Shown here piece after piece: positions 1 through 12,141 of a stretch of DNA of 64,000 bases (positions are counted from its first letter, which is position 1; each line of letters opens with the position of its first letter). The DNA comes from Jaminaea rosea. Taxonomy: Eukaryota; Basidiomycota; Exobasidiomycetes; Microstromatales. The stretch covers positions 397,460 through 461,459 of the forward strand of contig NW_020289990.1 in NCBI RefSeq assembly GCF_003144245.1, read 5' to 3'. A program made the position numbers and the translations under genes. Under the pieces are notes generated by a model. That model was not told the origin of the DNA. It ran no database searches and saw nothing but the letters and a program-made list of their open reading frames with translations.

Positions 1-2532
<2,532 letters not shown>

Positions 2533-2858
2533 GCGTGTGAGCCTGTGAGCGATTCGCGATGGTCACGATTGTATTCTTTGTTGTCTCTTTGCTTCTCACG
2601 TTGTGCAATGTTCATACCTGCCATCTCGCTCCCCTCAGCTTAGCTCATACGTCCGTGACCCGTGCGCTCCGTGTCGCCAGCTCATCACTCTGGCCAGCAA
2701 GCCACCCCGCGCGCCAGACGACGACATCGTCCTTGCGTGGCTCGCCGACAATGTCTACATTTGCTGCGTGCCTGCAGACGATGTAGCACGCTACTCAAAG
2801 CTATACACGATGAGGCGAGGGTGACGGGATATATTGTACAGTCGCTGCTTGCCTTCCT
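2533..2858. other. Convergent 3' intergenic region MCM3/RRP36
   Basis: 326 bp between two facing stop codons. It should contain both 3' UTRs. I see no conserved coding frame, RNA gene or repeat. Confidence 0.6.
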
Positions 2859-4249
2859 CTACTTGGACCCACCCCCTCGCACCCCTCTCTTCCTCTTTGC
2901 TGGCGGAGGTCCGTCGCGCCTGCGCTCACCTCCATCCGCTTGCCCAGCACCACGCCTGCCTGCCTCCAAAAAGGGCAATGCTTTGCGCTCCTTTGCGGCA
3001 TTCTTCTTTCTCCTCTTGTCCAGTGCCTTGCGCAGTGCTTTGCTGGAAGACGAGGCGGGGGTAGTCCCACCCTCTGCTAGAGCTGCCGTGCCCTTCTTGC
3101 CACTCGCCAACCTCGAGAACTTGTCCTGCAACATCATATCGCGCTTCGCCGAGTCCTTCAAGTAAAATCTCTTGCCTCCCTGTTTGACCCTTTCCTCATT
3201 CTCATGCTTGAATCGGCGCATGACCTCGCTCTCCCTCTGGCGGCGTGATCTCTCTGCCTCCTTTGCCTCCTGTCTCTTCAGCGCTTGCTCGACTTGCGCT
3301 CTCTCTTCGCGGATCTTGAGCGCCTCATTCGAGGTAGCCTTGGGCCCCGCGTGGTTCGCTTCAAGCTTGCGCAGCTTGCTCAGCGTCTGCTTAAGCGTGG
3401 AGAGCTCCTGCGAACGTGCCTCGTTGACGAAGCCGTAGTTCTTTTCGAAGAGGCCGGCGTTTACTGACGGGCCGCTGAGGTTAGAAAAGCGCGGGTCGCG
3501 CAGCGAAGAGGAGGAAGGTCCGGCCGCCTCGACGACGCTGCGCTTGCGGGATACTGGGCGACGAGAAGACATTTCGGCTGGCGCGTGCTTGTTGGTGCGA
3601 TGTGCAAGATCGCGATGTTCTCGGCGAGCGTTACCACTGGTGTCGCCGTCCTCGTCCCCTCCAGTTGAGCGCCTGCCTCGCTGCACTGCCAACTGTTCCT
3701 TGATTTGCTTGCGTCGATCCTCATCAGCGGCTGGCCGTGAGCGTGACTTCTTTGCTGTCGCTGCCGCTGCTCTAGCTCGATCTTCTGCCCACTCGTCCTC
3801 TTCGGAGAGCTCGCCGAAGTCGTCGTCGCGGGCTGCCATCTTGCTGCGGGCTTTGACGAGAGCGCCGAACGGCACGGATGCCATTTCTGCGTGGGTGAGC
3901 GAGCGGTGGCGCTGGTGAGCGGAAGAGTCCTCAAGCGAGGTGCGACATCGTACTCACGCTTGCGCAACTGAGCCTCCGTCTGGCGCCCGTCATCGTCTGA
4001 ATCTGCTTCCTCATCATGCCTCGAGCTCGCGTCGCTCTCACTTTCGTCCTCTTCCTCATCGCTGTCCTCGTCATCCTCGAGGTCACTCTCGCCTTGGAAC
4101 TGCGCGAACGTAGGTCGGCTTCCTTCCTCTTCGCCCTCTGATGAGGTGCCTGACTGATGGGAGCCTGCGCTGCTGCCATTTCCACTACTTGACTCCCCCT
4201 CGCTTTCACTCTCGCTCATCTGCTCCCATTGCCGTGCCTTGGGAGCCAT
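2859..4249 (-). CDS. RRP36: rRNA biogenesis protein RRP36
   Basis: Component of the 90S/SSU processome needed for early cleavages of pre-rRNA in the nucleolus. Exons 4249-3958 and 3886-2859 (71-bp intron, donor GTGAGT, acceptor GCAG; the split codon gives Gln just before an internal Met). The product is about 439 aa. The first ~95 residues are extremely acidic and serine-rich. The family signature follows: SSRRPVSRKR, then RDPRF, then a long charged alpha-helical region ending in KRFYLKDSAKRDMMLQDKF and a basic tail (KRKRGVRGGGSK). The start MAPKAR at 4249 is chosen because it opens the acidic domain; 14 further upstream codons are open but look like leader. It is divergent from the Cdc4-type light chain, 222 bp away. 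Longer than yeast Rrp36 because of the acidic N-terminus. Confidence 0.9.
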
Positions 4250-4471
4250 TGCTGTTGTGTTGATGCGTGGAGGGACGAGGAGGAGCAACAATTCTCCCTC
4301 TCTATCCGCTCCAAAATCTCTTTGGGCGTCCCGTCTGTGCCACGTGGACTGCCAAACACGCCCATCGCGCCTGAGCCCCCCCTGTCAAGGGCGGAGTGTT
4401 GATCTGGCGGACAACGCCAACGGTCGACCAAGGCTCAACTTTGACCGCAATACCACCACACAAGAGCCAAT

Positions 4472-5271
4472 ATGGTGAGGCAGTACGTGGTGGAAGATGG
4501 GCTGACAAGGCGCTGACACATTCCCTCCCCTCCTACGACTCCCTTCAGTCTGACGCAGGTATGTTGTCTCAACACTAGGCGACGGGACCCAACCACATCG
4601 TATTCACTCCTCGCCGCTCGCTCGCAGAATACAAGGAAGCCTTTGCGCTGTTCGATAAGAAGGGTACGGGAAGGATCCCGAAGGAGTCCCTCGGAGACCT
4701 CCTTCGCGCTCTCGGCCAGAACCCTACTCAGGCAGAGGTGCAGGAGTTGAGCCAGCAGGTTGGCGGTTCGGATGGTGAGCGATCGCCGCGCCAAGACGAT
4801 GATGGAGAAAGCATTGCTCACCTCATTATCCTCCCTTCTTCCGCCAGTCGACTTCCAATCATTCCTGAATATCCTCCATCGCCCCAATGGCTTCAAGCCG
4901 GCGGGCACACCAGGTGAGCAGGGCGCAGGAGAGGGGGGGCAACTCGACCCAGCACACTGATGTCCACTCCCCGCGTCGCCTACACAGAGGAATTCATCCG
5001 CGGCTTCCAAGTATTTGACAAGGAGGGCAACGGCTTCATTGGCGTAGGCGAGCTGCGCTACGTCCTCACCTCGCTGGGCGAGAAGCTGAGCGACGAGGAG
5101 GTTGACGAGCTGCTCAAGGGCACACAGGTTGGGGCGTGAGTGGGCGCGCGCGGCAACGAATCGAGACGATGCCAGAACGCAGCAAGCTGACCATCTGCCT
5201 CCCCGTCTCGCCCACACAGCGACGGCATGATCAACTATGGCCAATTCGTGCGCCAGATTCTGGCGGCTTGA
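4472..5271 (+). CDS. cdc4: EF-hand myosin essential light chain, Cdc4/MLC1 type
   Basis: Light chain of type II/V myosin that acts in the actomyosin ring at cytokinesis. Six exons: 4472-4474, 4549-4558, 4628-4774, 4848-4913, 4988-5135 and 5220-5271, with introns of 69-84 bp. All phases agree and give 141 aa, the same length as fission yeast Cdc4. The protein starts [17 protein letters not shown], continues with [10 protein letters not shown] and a very conserved C-half ([25 protein letters not shown]) and ends FVRQILAA. The EF-hand loops keep only part of the calcium ligands, as is usual in Cdc4-type light chains. Exon 1 is only the ATG and exon 2 is 10 nt, so no long open frame marks this gene. 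Upstream ATGs are absent near the junction, which supports this start. Confidence 0.93.
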
Positions 5272-5599
5272 GGCAGAGGAGGCAGCGCATCTGCCGTAAC
5301 GACTTGACTCCATGTATGCTCGCTGGCTCGCTCTGTGTTCTCCCTCGCGCCCTACTGTATCACTGCCAGGCCAGCCTTATCGTCGCCGGTGGTTGAATGA
5401 ATGACGAGTTAAGTTTGCGAAAGGGAGTCCTTTTAAGCTTTGTATCCTGCTCGCGGTCGTAGACTAGGACCGGCGCGTCACCGGCTCAAAGCGGGCGGGC
5501 GTGCGTGCGGGCGGCCTGGCGGACGGACGGGAGTGGAGTTGCTCCGATCACGACATCTCTATTCTTCCTCCTCCTCCTCTCCTTACTACTACAGCTACC
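5272..5599. other. Intergenic region and 5' leader of the cysteine synthase gene
   Basis: 328 bp. A pyrimidine-rich tract (TCCTCCTCCTCT and nearby, about 5563-5590) directly precedes the ATG, as is common for transcription start regions in GC-rich basidiomycetes. Nothing else is recognised. Confidence 0.5.
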
Positions 5600-7012
5600 A
5601 TGGCAATGAGAGCTCGAGCTGGTGTCGCAACCTCACTCCTCGCCCGCAATACCGCAGCATCTTCATCAACTCGCGCAGTCGCACGTACCATGACTACCTA
5701 CCCTGGCCCAAAGCCGGGCGCCGTCAATGGATTCGTGGGGGCCGTTGGCAATACGCCCCTCATTCGCCTCAACAAGCTCAGCGAGAAGACGGGAGCTGAG
5801 ATCTATGGCAAGGCAGAATTCATGGAGCCAGGAGGCAGTGTCAAGGATCGAGCCGCCTTGTGGGTCGTCATGGACGCAGAGAAGAAGGGTACGTGGCGGC
5901 GAGCGTGGCGGCGAGCGTGGCGGCGAGCGTGGCGGCGAGCGTGGCGGCGAGGTGATAACGACTGAGCTCAATTGCTGATCGCCCTGTCACGCTGCAGGGC
6001 TCATCAAGCCTGGTGGGACCGTCGTCGAAGGGACTGCTGGCAACACCGGTATCGGCTTGGCTCACGTCTGCCGATCCAAAGGGTAAGATTTTGTGGCGCG
6101 ACAACGACGGCAGCGTCTGGTGGCTGACCCCACGCACCACCCCGCCCGCCCAGATACCGCTGCGTCATCTACATGCCCAACACCCAGTCGCAAGAGAAGA
6201 TCGATCTGCTCCGCATGCTGGGAGCTGAGGTGTACCCCGTCCCTGCCGTGCCCTTTGATAATCCCGAGAACTACAATCACCAAGCTCGCCGCCACGCCGA
6301 GTCGCTCGACAACGCCGTCTGGACCAACCAATTCGACAATGTCGCCAACCGCCAAGCGCACATCGAGTCGACGGGCCCCGAGATTTGGGCTCAGACCAAC
6401 GGCGGCGAGTTTGACGGCTTCATCGCAGCTACGGGAACGGGCGGTACGCTCGCAGGAACCACGCGCTACCTCAAGGACAAGTCGCAGGGTCGCATCCAAT
6501 GCTGGCTCGCCGACCCGCCCGGATCAGTCCTCCACCAATTCATCCAGAACAAGAAGCTCGAGCGGACCGGCAACGGCTCCATGACCGAGGGCATTGGTCA
6601 AGGACGAATTACCGAGAACCTGAAGCCTGAGGTTGAGGCGGGGTTGATCGACAACTCCCTCCACGTACCAGACGCCGACTCTATTCGTACCGTGTATGAG
6701 ATGCTGGACGAGGAAGGCATCTACATCGGTGCGAGCTCGGCGCTGAATGTTTGGGCGGCTGGGCAGATGGGGGCAAAGATGGGCAAGGGGAGCAGGATTG
6801 TCACCATCATCTGCGATGGGGCCTACCGATACCAGAACCGTGAGTGCCCGAGCGAGCAAGAGCGTGCGGACTGTGCGGTCCCTCCATTTGAGAAGCCGCT
6901 GACACGTCTTTCTCACGCACCCGCAGGCCTCTTCTCGAGGAAATGGCTCGAGTCCAAGGGGCTGGACAAGGCGATCCCCGACCACTTGCAGAGGTACATT
7001 GTCCTGCCGTAG
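5600..7012 (+). CDS. PLP-dependent cysteine synthase family protein, probably mitochondrial
   Basis: Fold type II PLP enzyme that makes L-cysteine from O-acetylserine (or serine) and sulfide, or a close relative. Exons 5600-5888, 5998-6082, 6154-6839 and 6927-7012; introns 109, 71, 87 bp. The N-terminus ([17 protein letters not shown]...) is Arg/Ser/Ala-rich without acidic residues and looks like a mitochondrial presequence. Core motifs: VGNTPLIRL, the PLP lysine in GGSVKDRAA, the substrate loop GTAGNTGIG, and the phosphate-binding GTGGTLAG. A serine in IGASSALN is typical. Fungi carry several members of this family, so O-acetylserine specificity is not proven. The start has a good context (ACCATGG). 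Intron 1 contains a 12-bp tandem repeat (separate entry). Converges with the aldolase gene. Confidence 0.9.
5893..5952 (+). repeat. 12-bp minisatellite, five copies, inside intron 1 of the cysteine synthase gene
   Basis: Five head-to-tail copies of GTGGCGGCGAGC (the last base of copy 5 is G). The array starts four bases after the GTACGT donor. The unit is a multiple of three and has no stop in the frame continued from exon 1, where it reads Trp-Arg-Arg-Ala repeatedly until a stop near 5965. Confidence 0.95.
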
Positions 7013-7154
7013 TGCGGCGAGGGCTGAGACCAATGGAATTGCGTATGCGTTGTGGTATTGCATTGAGCGCCGTGACTGCGTGGCGGCGAAATGTTTCGAG
7101 GGGTGGTCGCAGCTTCGACAACTCCTGCAACCCGCCTCCTGGCCATCGCTGCGC

Positions 7155-8012
7155 CTAGTATCCACCCGCCGCCGCCTCGCTGCTCGTGCTGCTGCCAGCT
7201 TCAAACTGCTCGATGATCGCCCTCGTCCCACTGGCGCCCACACGGTCTGCCCCATTCTCGATCATAAGTGCCGCCGTCTGCCAGCTCCTAATGCCTCCCG
7301 AGGCCTTGACTTTGACCCCGCGCGCATGGGCTACCTCTGCCATCAGACGGATGTCCTCTGCTTTGGTTCCCCCGGTGCCATACCCAGTCGACGTCTTGAC
7401 GAATGCGGCGCCAGCGAGGCAGCAGACAAGCGTGCTGGCTGCAATCTCCTCGCGCGTGAGATAGCACGTCTCGAGGATGACCCTGCCACGCAGCGATGGT
7501 CAGCGATTGATCGGCGTCCTCGAACATCGCGCTACTCACTTGACCGGCACTGCGCCTGCCGCCTTTACGACCGCTTCGACGTCGTCAAAGACGTCGTCCC
7601 ACCTCGCTTCCCTCACCCATCCGACATTCTGCACCATGTCGATCTCCTGAGCGCCATCACGCACCGCCTGCTCCGTCTCTGCCGCCTTTCCTCGTGAGCA
7701 CGCGGCGCCAAAGGGAAACCCAACGGTACAGATTGCCATCACCTTGGCCTCTCCGAGCGCCTTGCGTGCAACGCCTACGACACTCGAGTTGACGCACACG
7801 CTCGCCGTGCCCAGCGCGACCGCATCGACGCAGAGCTTCTTGATCTCGGCCGTCGTTGATTGAGGAGCGAGGAGGGTGTGATCAACAAACGCTGCCACCT
7901 CGCGCGATGACGTCGGCAGTGAAGCGGGCGGGGAAAGAGGGTCGAATTGCGCTGGCAGCGAGGCCAGGAGTGCCTGGACCTGCGACGCAACGTCTGGGCG
8001 AGTAGCAGACAT
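7155..8012 (-). CDS. deoC: Deoxyribose-phosphate aldolase (DERA)
   Basis: Cytosolic class I aldolase that splits 2-deoxyribose 5-phosphate into acetaldehyde and glyceraldehyde 3-phosphate in deoxynucleoside catabolism. Exons 8012-7540 and 7482-7155, intron 57 bp, one of the shortest in the window. The product is 266 aa, near the family norm. Visible features: FVDHTLLAP near residue 70, VCVNSS, EIDMVQNVG, the Schiff-base lysine in FVKTSTGYG (about K187) and the second active-site lysine in GVKVKASGGIRS (about K217). The start MSATRP is the first ATG that leads directly to the domain. The last 15 residues are Ser/Ala/Gly-rich. Its stop is 142 bp from the cysteine synthase stop. Confidence 0.93.
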
Positions 8013-8660
8013 CGTCGCGTATGAGGGGGATGGAAGGAGTTGGACTCGAAGGACTTGGCTCGAGCACCTTTCCCTTCTCCGTAGCCACGTGGCTTGCGCC
8101 GTCGACGCTCCCCTTGCCCGACGCAAACGACACGCGACACAAGCAATGCAAGAGCACAATGAATCGGATTGGAATGCCACAACGACCGCAAAGCTAGATA
8201 CCCGTGCGCGGGGCATGTACGAAAAAGAAAAAGTTATGGTGGCCCAAAATCGACCTCCCGAAGGAGATCGAGGGCCGGCCAAAAGATTGGGACACGACGT
8301 ACCCCAGAGGGGCAAATCGGTCAGCGTGCCCACCGCCGTGCAATGGCAGGCACATCCAACCTCGCCCAGCAGGCTTGATCACCGAGCGAATGTCAAGGTC
8401 TGATTGGCGACACGCGGTCGTGTAGATGTTGCAAGGCCAGTGGCGGAGAGCGAATCGGGCGGACCGGACGTAATCGAGATAGCCGAGAAATCCGGAAGAA
8501 GGCAGCGTGTCCAGGTTGGGTGCGGTAACGAAAAGGGAGTTGGAGAGAGGAGGAGCGAGGATGCTCGTGGTCAGCATGATGTTGCAAAATTTACGGTCGA
8601 GATGGAGTGAACTGACAAGTATGAGGCCAGCTTCGATGCGAAGCTGCCCGGAGTCACTCC
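8013..8660. other. Upstream region of the aldolase gene, no gene called
   Basis: An ATG-initiated frame of 127 codons lies on the minus strand at 8577-8194, but it has no recognisable domain, no supporting splice context and a composition like non-coding DNA here. I see no other structure. Confidence 0.4.
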
Positions 8661-9332
8661 TTATGTAGACGTCGAGGCCGGCCAGGCGTCGACTTCGAAG
8701 CAGGATCGTCTACGGCAGTGCAGCCCAGGCCCTTCTGCTCCCTCGGTTTCATGATTGCTGAGAGCAGCAGCAACACAGCGCTGCGCAATCGTTTGAGGCC
8801 GACGCTTTTGCTGCCCTGCCTTGCCTGTCGCTCGTCTCGGCCTCGCGCAACTGCTTTGATCCCGACCGACCGACCCCTCTGGGCCTGGGCGTAAGATGCG
8901 AGAGAAAGCCGCGTTCGAAGTAGCGGACGAACGTTTCTGCTTTACTGCCCTTTCGGTTGTGCATCTTGCGTCTCTGCCCAAGTCTCGTGCCCAAGTCTCG
9001 AGGGGACAAAAGAAGAGCAGACACACATGCATCAACGCTGTTCCGGGCGGCGCTGGCTGGCGCTGCGCAAACGCTGCCTCACGGCACTTGGGGCTCGAGG
9101 GGTAGCAGTCATGACGCGAGACGAAGCGGACAATGCTCGTCTCAAGGGATTTGAAGGCAACGACCACGATCAGCGCGCTCGATGTCGCTTGCAGCAGCGC
9201 GGCACAGACTCTCAAAGCAGTAATGAACGCGAAGATGAGCTCGCAGTAGCCTTGGGTGGACGACGCGTATTCTGAACCGTTGCTTCCTGGGTCGACCAGG
9301 TGGAGTGTAGCGACGTCGACTAACTTCAGCAA
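8661..9332 (-). other. Open frame with hydrophobic segment, status uncertain
   Basis: A 223-codon stop-free frame without an ATG at its start. Its first third contains a hydrophobic stretch (LIFAFITALRVCAALL followed by ALIVVVAF) that could be one or two membrane helices; the rest is low-complexity and Arg-rich and looks non-coding. It lies immediately downstream of the coiled-coil/TM frame at 9372-9674 on the same strand and could be a further exon of the same locus, but I could not find a junction with matching phase. No family recognised. Confidence 0.25.
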
Positions 9333-9371
9333 TGGCAGCTTGATCCTACGACTAAGGTGCGACGAGTCTGC

Positions 9372-9674
9372 TCAATCTTGCGCGAGAGAAAGCGCGCTGC
9401 ATTGTGTCACTCGCTGCTCGACCTTTGGCGTGCAGTGGCCTCGACTGCGTGTCTCTTGAGGCTGTCTATTGCGCTGACCAGTATAGTTAAGAAGATACCA
9501 TACAGCAGCAGCCACAGCTTTCTCTCTCGCTTGCGTCGAGCTGCACGCTCTTCTATCCTCCTCGATGCGCTTGCGACGGGCAGCCTCATGTGCACCAGCC
9601 GCTGCCTCGTCCTCAACCCTCGCTCTCTGCCTCTCTGCCCTCTCCATCTCAAACTTCTCCCTCTCCTGCCTCAC
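9372..9674 (-). other. Coiled-coil plus transmembrane coding fragment in two frames
   Basis: Two overlapping frames on the minus strand look coding in succession. The first reads a charged helix (REKFEMERAERQRARVEDE); the second, one base out of register (9652-9407), reads RRKRERKLWLLLYGIFLTI with a clear membrane helix, then a stop. The second frame is also in register with the upstream frame that stops at 9671. Either a frame change by splicing was missed or the sequence carries indels. No family recognised. Confidence 0.25.
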
Positions 9675-11101
9675 TTTACCGCAGGGCGCGACAGATGCTT
9701 AGCCTTGGTCGAGTTTATGGCCCGCAGGAGGTAGAGCTGGCGACCAGGAGGGAAGAAGATCCATCTGCGGAGCTGAGTCGTCTGGTTGCTGTCGCTGAAA
9801 GCCATCAGGTTGGCGTTCAGACCAGAGGCGCTCAGCAGCTGCGGAGGGGGGTCCTCTTTCGCAAGGCAGTCTCTGAGGACAAGCTGCACCTCGAACGAGC
9901 AGACGACAAGGACCGACGGCTTGCCCTCTAACTTGGCAAGAAGCTCCATGCCCACTTGATGAGCCTTCTGCCTTGTCTCGACGCGCTTCTCCTCCACTGC
10001 CTGGTCTCTGCTGTGGTGCCTTGCCTCGGTGTACTTTCCCTTGGCAATGTCATCCGTCACTGACGCGGGCAGCAGATTCTCAAAGGCAGGGCAGCAGTCC
10101 AACTCGCCTGGCTTTAGCGCTCGCCCAAGCAGCAGCGGTACCGTGCGCACGAGATGGCGTCGCTCGGTCTCAAAGCCGTGGGCTCCACCACTAGCGTTCA
10201 GCGACCATCGATGGTAGGACTTGCTGAGGAGGCGCAGCTCAGGGACGGGAGCCAGAAGGCCGCGCATCGAAGGATTGAGCAAGTAGGGCGCCGTCTCAGA
10301 GTGAGAGCCGCCGTCTTCGATGTTGATCAGGCGGCCCTTGCCGAACAGAGCGACCAGTAGACTCTCGACGTTGGCTGGGTGCGTATCCTCGTCCAGCTGA
10401 TCGTCGACGGCGCCGGGCAGAGTGCTGGTGGTGGCTGGTGACGTGCTCCAGTATTTCTGCCTCGTGAAAGCCGATGTCACAGAGGATATCGAGCAAGGCG
10501 ACCCAATGGTGCTGAGAGCAGACAACGAGGACCGTCGCCTTGGCCTTGGCAAGGCTGTAGACAAGCTTCTGCACAGCATCCTGCGCCCGCTCGCGCTCTT
10601 CATCTCTGGCCGCCTGCTTGACCAGATCCTGGACCTTGACGCGGCTGCCGATCCTGTGGAGCTGTGAGCTTTGCAAGGTCGCGGCTGCTGGCGGAGTGAA
10701 GCGAGTGATGCGACGGTGGAGCACTCCTACATCTTGCACCTACGCTTGGGCCACGGAATTTGCTACCGGGCAGGAGTGGAGCGACGCGAGCCTGAAGCCG
10801 AAGGGGTGGTGGCGTGTCGTGTAAGTTGTTGTGCTGAGCGTGGCAGGCAGGCGCTGCTCGAAGTGCTCACCTCACAAGAAACGTCATTCTTGAGCTTGCT
10901 GTGATCTTGCTGAGCTGAGGTGTCGTGAACGTGCGCCATTTTGCCGGCGTGCTGTTTGATCTGGTTCGCATGGCTTCTTGGCATGTCGAAAGGATGTCTA
11001 TTCACCTTCATCTCGCTTCGCTCCTCTTCGAGCTTGACCCTTTCGTCTCGGAGCTTGGACCATTGCTCCTCCGTCGGGGGCCCATCGGTCTGCCTCGTCA
11101 C
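9671..11101 (-). CDS. Unrecognised protein with a duplicated segment; tentative, 5' end not found
   Basis: Tentative exons 11089-10871, 10661-10481 and 10434-9671. The first has a charged helix (EEQWSKLRDERVKLEEE) and ends at a GTGAGC donor. The second and third each carry a similar block: KLVYSLAKAKATVLVVCS (VLVVCS at 10532-10515) and GMELLAKLEGKPSVLVVCS (VLVVCS at 9913-9896), each followed by a Leu-rich helix and preceded by a charged helix, which suggests an internal duplication. The change of frame between 10481 and 10434 is explained only by an unusually short 46-bp intron or by an indel. No initiating ATG could be placed. I do not recognise the family and assign no function; a degraded gene is possible. 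Confidence 0.3.
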
Positions 11102-12141
11102 TACCTCCCTCTTGGCATCCAGCGAGGGGGAGGTAGAGACTGGTAAGAAGTGGACTTTGCTTGACTTTGCTCGCTTGCCGTGGTACTACGTGTCGAATGC
11201 TTGACTTTCCGATGCTGAGCCGGGCATTCCTTTGTCTGCACGCTGCTCGGTTTGTTGGCGCGAGAGCTGCAGACTGAGGCACATCGCGTATGCTGAGGCG
11301 GCCAACGTTGGGATGAGGTGTTACTCCCGCTTTCGTAGTGGTAGTGGTAGCGCTGGAATCGATAAGCCACGCGCGACTTGACGACCAGGATGAGAGGTGT
11401 GCACAGACGATATGTTGGCTCCGCTGCATGGGCTTCAATGTGGCCAGGCCATAATAAGGTTTCTGTAGGTGAACCAGATCAGATGCTGGAGCGTAGGGGC
11501 GGAGGGGAGGGTCAGACGCTGGGCGAGCTGATGGGCTCAGGGGATAGCGAGGAAGGGAGCACTCACGTTGGAGCTTGGCTCAGAGCAGGCCGTGTCAGGT
11601 TGATCGTGTGCACGATCTGGCCTTGGACGCGATCGATCAGTTGTCACTGCGCTGAGCTGTCGAAGGTGCGGTGAGATGAGGGCTCAGGCGGGGGCAATTA
11701 GAGTGCTGAGTACCAAAGGGCAGGCGAGGGGCTCAATGCCGGGCCCCCGCCCACCCCTCTCTGAGTCGGTGAAAGTTCGTAGACGCGGCTGTGGTAGGTA
11801 GCTGTTTTTTTTTTTTTTTTGGTGAGCTGATGGGCTGCGACGGTGCGCGTGAGGTGATTGGGAAGTGAGTGATAGCAAAACAAGAAGCAATCACTCTCGC
11901 TGCGAGCATCGGCGAGGGTCAAGACGGGATTGAGTGGCAGAGAGCTCGCGTGGCTCTCCGAACTGCCGCCCGTGCGGGCCCGTGCGCAAAAGTCGCGCCT
12001 TCAATCCATCCTTCCTGCCCTCTGCTCACGTATGTGTCGGATCTCATGATGGGCGCATCTTCTTCTGTGACGTTCAGATCTGTCGCACACCTTCTTATGC
12101 AGCATAGAAAGGTATTGCATTTTCTGGACAGCGCCGGTGCT
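11102..12141. other. Region between the unresolved locus and ENP1
   Basis: Open minus-strand frames exist at 11101-11438 and a clean GTGAGT donor sits near 11566, so upstream exons of the unresolved locus may lie here, but no phase-consistent model was found. It contains a T16 homopolymer at 11805-11820. Nothing else is recognised. Confidence 0.4.
11805..11820. repeat. Homopolymer T16 (A16 on the minus strand)
   Basis: Sixteen consecutive T. No target-site duplication or element was seen beside it. Confidence 0.95.

Noticed and set aside
2603-2824. 73-codon frame after MCM3
   Set aside because: Begins with GTG, no domain, lies where both 3' UTRs are expected.
5893-5952. Regular 12-bp array considered as CRISPR-like
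   Set aside because: Repeats are contiguous without spacers and lie within a eukaryotic intron.
8194-8577. ATG-led 127-codon minus-strand frame
   Set aside because: No domain, low-complexity runs of Phe, no nearby splice partner; looks like a chance frame.
11805-11820. T16 run considered as the poly(A) tail of a retroelement on the minus strand
   Set aside because: No flanking duplication or element-like open frame was found.
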